Below, in pieces: positions 24,279 to 48,356 of a stretch of 64,000 nt of DNA. The position numbers were made by a program, and so were the translations under genes. Location: NCBI GenBank assembly GCA_034359265.1, contig CP136890.1:95505501-95569500 (forward strand). The letters are read 5' to 3'. The notes below the pieces were generated by a model that was given only the letters and a program-made list of their open reading frames with translations, did no database searches and had not been told where the DNA came from. The stretch is from Canna indica (taxonomy: Eukaryota; Streptophyta; Magnoliopsida; Zingiberales; Cannaceae). The first letter of the stretch is position 1; each line of letters opens with the position of its first letter.

Positions 24279-24349
24279 GAACCAATTTTGGGACTCAACG
24301 GGATAGGATTCAAATCCAAATCATGGAACCAATCCTATACATGGTAGGG

Positions 24350-25321
24350 TGTTAGAAAATTACTTGCTAATTTTATGTCCAAAAATCGACAAAAAACCAA
24401 ACCCAGCGGAACAAACCAAAAGAAATTCAAAATCAACAAACAATGAACACATGAAGTTAACGTGGTTAAGAGATGACGATGAGTCGTTCCTACATCCACG
24501 AGGAAGAGTGTTAATTCTAGAAATATGTTACAACAAGAAGTGATTACAAAATCTATTTTATGTTGAAGAACCCATTATTTTCAATATCTCACCAACTACA
24601 GAGCATGTAGATATGCTGAAATCTGAAATTTCTTTGTTTTCTTACTTGTACAATACTACTGAATATGTTTACAAGTAAAAGGCCGCCCTTGCACTCTGAT
24701 GTAATTAAGAGGGAAGAGTTGCTCACTTTTTATAGTTGAAAGTTATGAAACAAGAAAATTAATCTGCAACTAATTGTTGGCTTTGCCTTAAAGAATTAAT
24801 TTGTTGAAATGATAAAAATATTAATTGCTTCTATGTATACTATGATTGGATCTATCAAATGAGGAATAATTAACTATCATTTTATCAAATGTGGACCCTC
24901 ATAATTTGGGCCAACATTCTAAGCTTTCATTCTTATCAAGTATTTTTATTAATGGCTAAAAATTTGACCATAATTACAATGAAAATGCTTGTTGTAAATG
25001 AAGAATAAAATCTACCAATAATTCGGGTATTAGTTACATTTTTTTAAAATTTCTTTTTAAAATTTATGCATATATCTTCTTTTAAATGTACATTAAACTC
25101 TGCCAAAAGTTTAGGATAAAACCATTTTAGGTTATTTTCTAGCTCAGATCAACAATGAATGACAGCGGGCCCGATTTAGTAGCTGTTTTCAAATTTGGTT
25201 CATTAGCTTGGTTTGATTAGAAAATCTAGTTGAATCACAACTTAATCAAAGCAACTTCAATTTAAGTCAGGTCATGCTCGTTGAATTCGATTCAAACCTA
25301 ATTTTGAGTTAACTCTCAACA
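24350..25321 (-). repeat. Copia LTR (3' LTR of the minus-strand element)
   Basis: On the plus strand it runs from TGTTAGAAAATT to AACTCTCAACA and ends next to the polypurine tract of the minus strand. It aligns along its length with the repeat at 26924-27830, for example ATGACGATGAGTCGTTCC against ACGACGATGAGTCATTCC. Confidence 0.85.
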
Positions 25322-25339
25322 ATCCTCTCCTTTGATGAA

Positions 25340-26149
25340 AATTAGGGTCGGTGTAGTCCTCAAAAGTCATCCTCCTCTCTCACAAGGCCTGCACGAGGTC
25401 TACATAGAATCAGTGCTCAATTGGGTCAAGTCTGATCTATGCTTGGACTTAGAAACCTATAGAGTCCTCCAAGTCTCATTCTTTATTGTGCATCTTTGAG
25501 AAGGACTTACACTGAATGCAAAAATTATACCTAAAGGACACTTGATGTTTGATTCTATTGTGTTTTGCTTCAAAATCTGGACAGCTTCAGGAAAGATAGA
25601 TCCATCCACCTTGTACAAATTATTTGACATCCTGAGAGCCTTCATTACCGTTGAGGCTCCATTTTGTACCTTCAAGACTTCTCCAGTAAAAAATGTTGTG
25701 TAACCCCTAGTGTCAAGAACTCAAAGACACATTGGATTCCCTCCTAGTTTCGAGACGTGGCAAATATGTGTTAAGGTCTTTATTGAGTCATCATGTAACT
25801 TTAATTTTATTGTTTCAAATCTGACAACTTTGCAGGGAATGTTGTTGCCGATACGAACGAATCCACTATTAGTGCATCGATAATCCAAGAAGGCCACCTA
25901 GTGTGGAGTCATGTGATATTAACATCTAAAATCCAAGAATCATTCATCGATATTACTTGTGTCTAACATGTTCACCTAATGATCTGAATTGCACTTTACA
26001 TTATCAGAATTATCCTAAGAAGAGTAAGAGGAATCTCGACATGAGGTATGTTGTTGTCGACAAGACCATCGTCGCCTACGGTATGTGTCTTTGTAAAGCA
26101 TATGCCACGTATCATGACCAATACCTTTTTTTCTTCAGATCCTGTAGCA
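25340..26149 (-). pseudogene. Copia protease-like and linker region
   Basis: On the minus strand the WILD motif that precedes the copia protease active site is readable (GAC TCT-like DSWILD at about 25928-25945), but the active-site Asp-Ser-Gly is not. Further on, several frames preserve the usual pre-integrase pattern (for example KVQNGASTVMKALRMSNNLYK in 25457-25675 shortened by stops). The region ends at the polypurine tract with no integrase core. Confidence 0.7.
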
Positions 26150-26894
26150 CAAGAGACCTCCATTCATGCATCTTGCCTTTTATTTGTTGTTGTAAGTTTT
26201 TCTTGAAATTGCGGCTTTCCAACCTGATGTGACCTCGTTTTTTGCAATAGTGATAAAAAAAATGTTGGATTTATTATCTCCTCCTACTTTGATCTTCTCC
26301 TTAGAGTAGATGGCTTCTCTCGGGCCTTTACCATAGGATCCACCATGATCTTGTTTGTCCATGAGTTCCTTTGACACAAGTGCACCTATTACATCATCAA
26401 GAAATAAGAAAGTTCTACAAAAAAATAATATTTCTTGATATTTTTTTTGTACCAAGGCGATAAAGAAGCAAGTAAGAATATAGATTTAATGTCTTCCTCA
26501 AAAGTTTCGCTCATATTTCCCAAATTAGCAATTATTGAGTTGAACAAGTTGATTATTTACGAGGGTTCCTTTGTCCATGCGGAGAAAGTGGAGTCTTCTT
26601 TGAAAAGTAATTTTACCTATAAGTGTCATATCCTAATATAGGTCGGTGAGTTTCTGCCAAACTTTCGATGTTGTCTTCTTTGCTAAGACTTTCCGAAGCA
26701 CCTCATCTAAGAGAGACATGAAGATAGTTGTCTCTACCTTCCTGTCTACTTTGGCCTTCTGTGCTTTTGTCCCCTCTATTTGATCATTCCCGTGGATAAT
26801 ATCTTGAACGTCATGAAATTATAAGATTGACTTCCACAGAGAAAAGTTAACATGATCAAATATTTTTTCGATTTTCAAACTTCACATCTGCCAT
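26150..26894 (-). pseudogene. Copia gag remnant
   Basis: The minus-strand ATG at 26894-26892 begins MADVKFE, the standard start of many plant copia gag proteins. In shifted frames follow the usual middle segments (TTSKVWQKLTDLY at about 26650-26690 and FNSIIANLGNMSETFEEDIK at about 26490-26550). A decayed zinc knuckle lies near 26210-26262 (HYCKKRGHIR), lacking its first and last Cys. Many frameshifts and stops make it non-functional. Confidence 0.8.
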
Positions 26895-26923
26895 GATTTT
26901 GGTAGACAACTCTTATTCTACTT

Positions 26924-27830
26924 TGTTAGAAAATTGCATGTTAATTTTCTGCCCAAGAATTGATAAAAAAACCAAACTTGAGATGCAAACCGAAAGAAAT
27001 TCAAAATCGACGAGTAAAACAATGAATACATGAAGTTAATATGGTTCGGAGACGACGATGAGTCATTCCCACATCCACGGGGAGAAGGAAGAGGAATATT
27101 TATTAATTCTATAAATATGTTACATCAAGAAATGATTATAAAACATATTTCAAGTTAAAGAATTCATTATTTTTTAATATCTTGGCAATCAGAGATTAGG
27201 TAGATTTGCTTAAAATATGAAATCTCTTTACTTTTTTGTTTGAAGAAGACCATTGAATTCGTTTATAAGTAGAAGACCATCCTTGCACTTGATGTAATTA
27301 AGGAGGAGTTGCTCAGTATTTATACCTGAAAGTTATGAAACAAGAAAATTAATCTACTTACCAAAAAAAAAATTATTGGAACGATAAAAATTTTAATTAC
27401 TTCCGTGTACATTATGATTTGGTTCATTAAAGAAAGAATAACTAAATGTTGTTCTTTCAAATATAAACTCTCGTAATTTGCATATAATTTGGTCAAGATT
27501 TTGAGCTTTCATCCTTATCAAATTTTCGTTGGTGGTTGTAAATTGACCATAATTATAATAAAAAGACTTGCTATAAATAAAGAATAAAACATGTTAATAA
27601 TTCTAATATTAGTTATAGTTTTCCCAAAAACAATTAGAAATTTATGCAGTTTTTTAAATATTGATTGAATCTTGCCAAAAAAAATTATTAAAAATCATTT
27701 TATATTATTTTTTGCCCGATTCAGCGAATGACGTGAGCCTGGTTTAATAGTTGTTTTAGTCAGATCCAGCTGAACGATTTAGTTCAATTAGAATGAATCA
27801 TAACGGATCAGATCAACTCCAATTTAAGTT
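26924..27830 (-). repeat. Copia LTR (5' LTR of the minus-strand element, end truncated)
   Basis: It begins TGTTAGAAAATTGCATG on the plus strand, 30 bases beyond the gag start. Similarity with the other LTR ends near CCAATTTAAG at about 27830. Confidence 0.8.
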
Positions 27831-29099
27831 TCTTCCAAATTATATATAAATCGCATGAATTAATTACAATTTCCTCCCAAATTTGAAATTATATATGCAG
27901 TTCTTACAATTATTTCATGCAGCAGCCCTATGACATAAATATGGCACATTCTGTCAGTAAAATTATTATTTTATTTGTCCGAAAATAAGAGTGATATGGA
28001 AAATCAAATGGCTCGGGTTGATTTCCATAAATAAAAGTTATATGATTGCAATTCAATAATTGAATGCATCAGTTCTGGCATGATGCACGAAGAATATAAT
28101 ATCAATTTAGTCCCTCCTAACTAGTTAAATGCGCATTTCAATTTAGTTGTCCATTTTATACATATATATAAAAAACTCTTTTTTAACCTCTTGAGTTATA
28201 ATTTTAAATTTTAATCAAATGATATTAAAAATGATAAAATATTCATACGATAATACAGAGAATATACATGAATTTTAAAAGGGGAAGGAGGTATAAATTA
28301 ACGAATTAATCCGACCCAAATAAAAGAGAGATTGTGTATAATAAGCTAATATAAATTTGTTATTGCATCTAAATCCAACTTGTTTTTCTATTTATTTATT
28401 TATTATATTTCATAGTCTAACATTTACTAAATAGGGTACTAGTTCTTGGTCAAACGAATTAATTAGTCCGATTTGATTTTTGAGAATTAACAAAGACCAA
28501 ATCAAACTTGTGCTCGATGCTTCCAATTGCGATTGAAAGAGAGAATGATCATATATATTCCGACAAGAAGGTTGACTCTTGATTTAGATTTGAATGAAAT
28601 TATAATTATTGACATGAAAAAGATTTTGATACGATTAAGTCGTGACCAACGTGGATTTATTGCAAAGTGGGAGAAAATAAACAATGACTCTTTTAGTCGA
28701 CGATCGTGACAAATTAAGAATTTAATCATTCTATTTCTATATGTTGAATAAAATAAAATAAAAGTTGACTGCAACAGTAGTCTATTGTTAAGAAATGTGT
28801 ATTTAATTTACTAAATTAACCCCTACATAAATATCACGAAATTTCCCATTTACTGATATAAATGATTTTTGAAAATATAAGTATGGTCGACTATATTGGT
28901 GAGTGGTGACTACTTAACCTTGTAGACATATATACTATATTTGTTGATTTAACGGTATGCATGTTATATTAGTTAATTTTTATAATTTAGGTTAAATTTA
29001 AAGTTTATAAATAACACATATTATTTTCTTAATTGATCCATTAATATAAAAGATTTTTTTTTGTATATTTAGCTTTGGAAAAATTGATGAATCTATCTC
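27831..29099. other. AT-rich spacer, nothing recognised
   Basis: There are no plausible exons, inverted ends or tandem repeats above background. Confidence 0.4.
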
Positions 29100-30130
29100 A
29101 AATTATAAGTTGGACTGGACTAGTGCATCTTTGGGTCAGATCGGATTAGGCCCAGATTGCTCATATTTATAATCAAAATCAAATCAAGCCAGACGGTTTA
29201 GCTCAGGGCCTCCACTCAATCATACAAGGATACTCACATCCTCATTAATTACGAGGGATTTGATAATTACGAGCTCAATATCTCCGAAATTAGTCTTGAC
29301 TCATTCTCAGCAACATCTCTATGGGATTATCGAGCGTCATCGTCGTCAAACATCTCTCATCCTGCACTATATATAGACACGATGCTCCTCAAACATCATA
29401 GATTTTAATTTCTATTATCTTCATCTAAAACTCATTCTTACTTGAGCGTCAAAGTGTTTTCATTCTTACTTGAGCGTCATAGTGTCTTTTGTTGCCCTCC
29501 ACTACAACATAATTGACCTATAGAGACACAAAATTAAAGACAAATTATATTTTTATTTCTAAATCTTCATATTTATAGCCTAATAGATAAAAAATTTATT
29601 CTTAATTAGCCTCTAGAAATCTATAGAAATAACAACAACAACATAGTCACTTAATTGATTTGACTCTAACCTATAGAAACATCATCAGTAGAGTCACTTA
29701 ATTAATATGACTCTAAAACTATTTTTAGAGACTAATTGAGAATAAATTTTAATTTATCTCTAATTATGTAGTTCTATAGGTCGATTGTATTGTAGTGATA
29801 GTGGTTGTATCTCATCTCCGAGCAACTCTTTCTCACATAGGATCCCTCACCATGCCTATGACTAAATCATGCTCTGATATTATTTGTTACGACTTGCTTA
29901 ATGAGATAATCGATCCATCAACTTCTTAGGCCAAAATCATTCACCTAATTAAAATGCTCAATCAAAAGTTAATGATAACACACACACATCAAGTCTTATA
30001 AACTAACACAATATCCAATATACTCATAATGATACTAAACTAGTAATACATTATTGACTGTTATTTGTTGACATGTTAGCCTAGTCAACATCAAAATTAT
30101 GTTTGTATTAAGATTTGTCACGTCAACAAA
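29100..30130. mobile_element. LTR retrotransposon remnant
   Basis: A GC-richer block has a TATA box (CACTATATATAGACA, about 29366) about 90 bases before two copies of CATTCTTACTTGAGCGTC (about 29433 and 29461). This arrangement is common in plant Ty3/gypsy LTRs. Further right, CATGCTCTGATATTATTTG (about 29870) resembles the reverse complement of an initiator-Met-tRNA primer site, and TGTTACGACTTGC follows it as if an LTR started there. The pieces may come from more than one element. No coding domain remains. Confidence 0.4.
29500..29797. mobile_element. Small CACTA-type MITE inside the LTR remnant
   Basis: The left end, CACTACAACATAATTGACC, is mirrored by the right end, whose reverse complement is CACTACAATACAATCGACC; both continue with TATAGA. 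The 298-bp inside is AT-rich and carries the repeated word AGTCACTTAATT. A 3-bp target duplication, expected for CACTA elements, is not evident (CTC and ATA). Confidence 0.65.
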
Positions 30131-31288
30131 TGCTAGGAAAATTTTTTTGCAAATAAGTGTTAAAAGAGAACTCAATATCGCATAGAAAGGGAAGAGGTTT
30201 TTTTTTCATTAATATACGCTAACATTTGATCACGTGATAAACCTTAATAATAATAATTATTATTATTATTAAAAATTATACTAACTAGACTGCTATATTT
30301 GGCAGTAGAATATAATTGATATTAATTTAAAGTTTTAGAATAGATTAGATGTGAATAAAAATGTGGGATATATATATATGTTAATTAATCTATAATTTGG
30401 GATGCATAGATTCATCAAATTTCCCTTTAACTTTTTGAATATTAAAGTTATATATTAGTCTTTAAAATTTAATATTATACATTTCCAAATATGTAAATAT
30501 TGCATAAATATTTTCATCTCTATCATTTATTATATAAAATCAAGTTAAATTGATCTAATCATAATTACAAACTAAACAAAATTATTTAATACCTAAAAAT
30601 GTTTTTTTTCAGCGATGTCGTTGTTTGTAAATGGTTAGTTTTTCTTAACTTTTTCACATCCTAAAAATAATTTTGTTATGTACAACATTACAAAATTAAT
30701 ATATTTGTTCTTGCAATTAATAAAAACAATTTATGTGTATGTATTAAACAATTGATATAGTTTCAATTTTACAATATTAATTATGTTTTTGAATACTACA
30801 CCAATTTTATGTTTATGTGAATGATTCGCTATGTGCTAAAATAAATTTAATAATCACAATAATTATTTTTTAAAAATAATATGGTGAACATGAAATTGTG
30901 AGAGATGTATTTTTTGAGAGAAAAATAGTGCCAATTTTTTTCCCATCATGTTAATTAATGATTAAATGATGAAAAAAATTTATAATATTTGTAAACATAT
31001 ATGCACTAAATTAAAAAATGATGTGTATATATAAATTTTATAATATTTGTAAACATATATGCACTAAACATATACACGTGATAAAGCACAATATATTTTT
31101 TTATACATTTTGTTAGATAATTTTGCTATTTTATCTTTTTTTAAAAAATATGATATGATTAAAATTATTCTATTCTTAAACAAACACATTTTTTTAAAAT
31201 ATAAAAGTTATTTCTAGTAACAAAAAAGCCCCAAACAGTCCCCTTTAAATAAATTAACCTCTTTTTTCCCTCAAATACCTAACTCTAG
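30131..31288. other. AT-rich spacer, no gene seen
   Basis: Sequence is above 75 percent A+T by eye. AATAATAATAATTATTATTATTATT near 30247-30271 is shortened here to its core: a simple ATT palindrome. TATAATATTTGTAAACATATATGCACTAAA occurs twice near 30981 and 31042 in part (AACATATATGCACTAAA). Confidence 0.4.
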
Positions 31289-31484
31289 GGTTCACCTTAA
31301 AGATCTAAAATGAGCAAATTAACATGTTTAATTACTCCCAATCATTTATCATGTACTTTTTTCATAAGAGTTGGGTATCATAAAATGGTTCACCTTAAAG
31401 ATCTAAAATGAGCAAATTAACATGTTTAATTACTCCCAATCATTTATCATGTACTTTTTTCATAAGAGTTGGGTATCATAAAAT
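31289..31484. repeat. Perfect 98-bp tandem duplication
   Basis: The unit starting GGTTCACCTTAAAGATC at 31289 repeats without a mismatch from 31387 and ends at 31484. The third position start (GGTAC) departs at once, so there are exactly two copies. Confidence 0.95.
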
Positions 31485-33786
31485 GGTACTGTTAGTTAAA
31501 GGTCATACTTGATGAACAAGAACTAGTCATGGATAGAAATAGAGGTCAATGATTAATTAAAGTTCCATTCCAAATGGAGGATCAAACAAGATCAAAATTT
31601 TCTTCTTCTTTTTCTTTTTTTTTCGAATAAAATAAAAGGATAGTTAGACAGAAAAACTTGCCACCATCAAATAAGTACAAAGAATAGACTCAAGCTCCGG
31701 AGGACGAATGGTAATCCACACAAACAAGATCAAATTCTACTAAAGCTTAGGCGCATCAAAAAAGCCCCATTCAATGCAAATATAAGTTGGGTCAATTATA
31801 CATAAGAAGTATAAGAAACTAATTAGGGCAATAACTCTCAATCCATGTGCTTCAAACAAACAAATTGGTGATGAGTCGCTTTCTTTGCATATGGAATGCG
31901 AGAATCTTCAATCATGCATGAATTAACAAATTAGGGAGCATAATATGATTATTGTAGAATTTCAATTTATTGTTAATTTATAAGTGTACTTCTTTTTAAT
32001 CCAATGTTAATACAGCATATATAAAAAATAAGTGTAAAATAAAAATGAATGTTAATAAGATTATATAATTAATTGTTTTTGTTTATAATATGAGGTGCCA
32101 GATGGCACGATTTTTTTTTTTATTAAATATATATAATATTACACCTACACGTTTTGACTTTTGAGAGCTGAGTATGAAAGTTCGTGTAAACTTCACTCAA
32201 AAAGAAGTTGCGTTGGTCATTTGTTTTCCAGTTAAAGAGACATTTGAACTGCAAAGAAGAGTAAGAAATAAGCACAAGACTTCGGTTCAGATTCTTTTCT
32301 CAAAGAAGAGACATATTCTTCTTTATGAGATGAAATAATACAAAATTGTTAATTAAAGATCTTAAATGTCTATGGCGATAACCTTATCATTGTTTGTTAT
32401 AGTTTAGAGAGCCATATTATTAATATTTCTAACCATTTTCGTCTAATTTTGTTTCGAAAATTAATTTGTAATGTAATTTTCTCGAAGCCTATTATTGCTC
32501 ATATCTCTCGGTTACAATTCAAACGTAAGATAACTCCAACATAAGAGGAAATTAAGAAGAATCAAACCAATGTACTGTTCATTTTCTCATCCGTTTAGTT
32601 TTGTCAGCGTGTTGATCCAAGTTTTATACTGCTATTATTATTTATGATTTGATTCGGGAGAAATTATATATGTAGGCAGATGCAGATTGAAATGAAGTGA
32701 TGAACATGGTCATAAACTTGTTTCAGTAGGACAGCTACTATTTTGGTCTCTGAATTCTCATGGGTTGTCCCATCTTTTTCACGTGCACCGTTCTTGAGGT
32801 GCCTCTAATTAATATGCTCAATGATTGATGATTACCATCATTCCAATTCCAATTATTAATAATACAACTGCTCAACTCATTAAGCCAAGATTCTTGAAGG
32901 TTCTTTCTGAGGCTAGAGAATTGGTTGGACTGAAATAGAGGTAAGAGATTTTATATAGGAAAAAGGATGCTGAGGATTTGTAATATGATAAATAGGACCG
33001 CAATTTAACATGTTCTTCATTTATGTTGGAAAGATGCTAAGTCTTACATTTTGCATAATCTAATTTAACTTTTCTTAGATATAGCATGAAACCGTCAAAT
33101 CCTGCTATCTCAATGCTTACATTGTCAGTGCTCATGGCCCCATTTTTTTCCCCTCTTTTTGCTTCAGCAACACATAACATGATCAAGCTTTCACTCGTCC
33201 CTCTTTAATCCTCAATCGTCAGTGAATGAACGGACCAAACACCCTAGGTTTGACAACAATTCGGGTAGAGACATATCTCTGTTTTGTCATACTGTCGTAG
33301 TGTCATGGCCTCATGGAAGGGTCTGCGCACAAAAACATAAATAAATTAAACATAATTATAAATGTTTGCAAATTCGGGTACAGATGAACTTGGGCCAGCC
33401 AGCCTTGGATTCACCACCATCTCTCTCAACAAACCAACTTAAGCAGATCACGTAAGAGAATCAAATTCATGCGTGGGATAGAGAATAGGATAAATTTTAA
33501 TCTCTTATTTATTTGATATTTGAATTTTTTTAAAAAAATATTAAGATTAAAAACATATAAAATTAAGATTTAGTAAAAAAAAAATTATATGACATTCTTC
33601 CCCTCGTTTATCATCCTATTTAGTAAAACAAACAAATCATAATAATTTAAGATTTAATTTTGCGACTTTTTTCGAGAGACCACGAGTTGACATCTGAGCA
33701 CAAGTTTAGAACCTGATAAGACTATATAAATAGATAGGGAACTGTTACATTGGCACTTTTTGATAAGTCACGAGAAGCAATTACTA
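31485..33786. other. Intergenic DNA, no gene seen
   Basis: No exon pattern longer than about 60 codons and no clear element ends. CACGTG occurs near 30228 and 33862 but without context to call a regulatory site. Confidence 0.4.
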
Positions 33787-33789
33787 TAA

Positions 33790-34308
33790 TGATGCGTTTG
33801 TTTCGTAGGATAGGATTTCAGACAGAAAAAAATTCACTTGGAATTAACTAGGATAAAAAACACGTGGGATAAATTTATATCCTATCCGGCGTTTGTTGAA
33901 TTCTCGAATAAAAGATAAAAAAGATAGAATTTTAAAATCTTATGTTTGTGTTGACTCTGAATAAAAGAGTCGGATATTAATATTTAATACTTAAAATTTA
34001 ATTTTATCAAATTTTTATTTTAGAATTATGAAATTAATTTTAAATAATTAATTTTAAATAATTAATTTTAATATAATGATAATAATAATAATTTATAAAA
34101 TATTCTTAAATATTAAATTAAAATTGACTTATTGCAAATATCCAATTTAAATGACTTCAGAAGAAATAATCCTGAAATTTTAATTCCCAACCCCTAAAGA
34201 AGATATCTATATCCCATTAGAACCGGATTTTATCCAACTTAAATAATATCCGATGCTCGTAACAAACCGCGGATAGGATTTGACAAATTCTATCAAACAA
34301 ACACACCC
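33790..34308. mobile_element. Tourist-like MITE (519 bp)
   Basis: The left end TGATGCGTTTGTTTCGTAGG and the right end, whose reverse complement is GGGTGTGTTTGTTTGATAG, form imperfect terminal inverted repeats. TAA flanks both sides (33787-33789 and 34309-34311), the target used by Tourist/Harbinger elements. GGATAGGATTT also appears in both halves. There is no open frame. Confidence 0.7.
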
Positions 34309-34311
34309 TAA

Positions 34312-34958
34312 GGGAACAAAACGTGTTCAATAAGTTATTACCATGTAAACTGTCTACACTACATTCCCCAGCTTTGAAATATAGAATAAGTTGATCCGTT
34401 TCCCAGGAAAAAACAGCAAAAGCAATCTCAGTTCTAAACCTGATACTCCATGATGAGTATAGTAGTAATCTACACTAAGAACTTCAACTGAATTTGTTCA
34501 TGATTAATGATTCATGCACAAGAAACTGAAGGATCAAACACAATTTGAATATGGCATTCTCACTGACATCCATTGTCAAATATGGGAAATGGAAGCAAAA
34601 CAGGTTTACATCAATTACTCCAATCAACTCGACCAGAACGACACATTGCGATCTACATGTGTAACAAACTCAGCAGCTATAAGTACATCCCTAGCAGAAG
34701 AGCACGTTAATATTAAACAAAGCTCTAAAGTACAACTTACATATAGTGATGGAAGATGTCTTTTTCCGAAAATTTCATTGAGTCATACTTTGACTCAACT
34801 GAAGTTCGCCTAAACAGACCTACTTCACCTCCAAAGTTAGGAACCATATTTGTATATTTGAGGCAATAGGTTTTTGGCATACAATAAGTTTCCATCACTA
34901 GATCTTGATGAGAACAGAACAATCTGTCATCTGGAAGCCAACTGCTTGTTGAAGCTGT
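34312..34958 (-). other. 3' flank of RRC1
   Basis: It lies just downstream of the RRC1 stop at 34959 and probably includes its 3' untranslated region. No other gene is convincing. Confidence 0.4.
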
Positions 34959-47620
<12,662 letters not shown>

Positions 47621-48060
47621 CCTCTCGTCAAACCTAAAACCCACCAAAATCGCATCATTAGAGATGCAACAGCAGAAGCAATACTTTCCAATCGGAAGAT
47701 CGAAATCGCTTAATTTCTCAGATCGAGAAGAAAAATCTGATCAGGCGGAGAAGACCGCTAACAGAGCTTGTTTTAGTGACCTGGCAGCTCTGCAGAAACC
47801 CTAAAAGTAATAAGAGAGAGATGGGATCACCTGAGCGCAAGGTCCAGACAGGGATAGCTCCACGAGAGAAAAAAATTAGGGTTTTAAGAGTGCGGGCGTC
47901 GGCGAGGAACGGCGGCTGCCGAGGGGGAAGAGGGAGGCGACGGGGCGAGGGCTTTCGGTCTCGCCAAATCTTTTATTTTATCTTTTCCCAGACCGCTGTA
48001 TTCTGTAAATTAACGCGATGCGATGGAAACGTTGATGGACGATCTTAGCCGTCCAATTGA
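47621..48060 (-). promoter_or_regulatory. 5' leader and promoter region of RRC1
   Basis: On the plus strand AAACCCTAAA (about 47796) and ATTAGGGTTTT (about 47875) are telo-box words in both orientations. ATCTTAGCCGTCC at 48042-48054 is identical to a 13-mer upstream of the alanyl-tRNA synthetase gene. GC-rich DNA at 47890-47965 gives way to AT-rich DNA beyond 48060. The transcription start is not determined. Confidence 0.5.
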
Positions 48061-48356
48061 CAGTGATGAAATTGCAAAACTGGAACAGTGCGCAGTTCAA
48101 TTTGGAAGATGATGGATTTTTCACATTAAAAAAATAAAAATACATATTTGTCGCTATAAAAGTATAATTTTTTTAAAAAAAAATATTATTAATTTAAAAG
48201 ATCAGTTGATACAATGTCAGCATAAATAATATTTTCGAACTCCGATGGAGGAATATAAGTTCATATGGTCGTCTCTTTTCGAGTTCGGACTCAATTTACT
48301 ACCTAACAAACATCTTTATTTATCGAGGAACAAAATGAATAGATACATTGAAAAAT

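Larger units (their letters stand above)
24350..27830 (-). mobile_element. Internally deleted Ty1/copia element with two LTRs
   Basis: Two related direct repeats (24350-25321 and 26924 to about 27830) enclose about 1.6 kb. Read on the minus strand, the order is 5' LTR, gag, protease-like region, a purine-rich tract (CATCAAAGGAGAGGAT) and 3' LTR beginning TGTTGAGAG. No integrase, reverse transcriptase or RNase H is present. The outer end of the 5' LTR (near 27830) lacks the last 80 or so bases seen in the other LTR. The LTRs differ by many substitutions and indels, so insertion was old. Confidence 0.85.

Noticed and set aside
30247..30271. ATT/AAT palindrome
   Set aside because: Simple-sequence repeat common in AT-rich DNA; no evidence of function.
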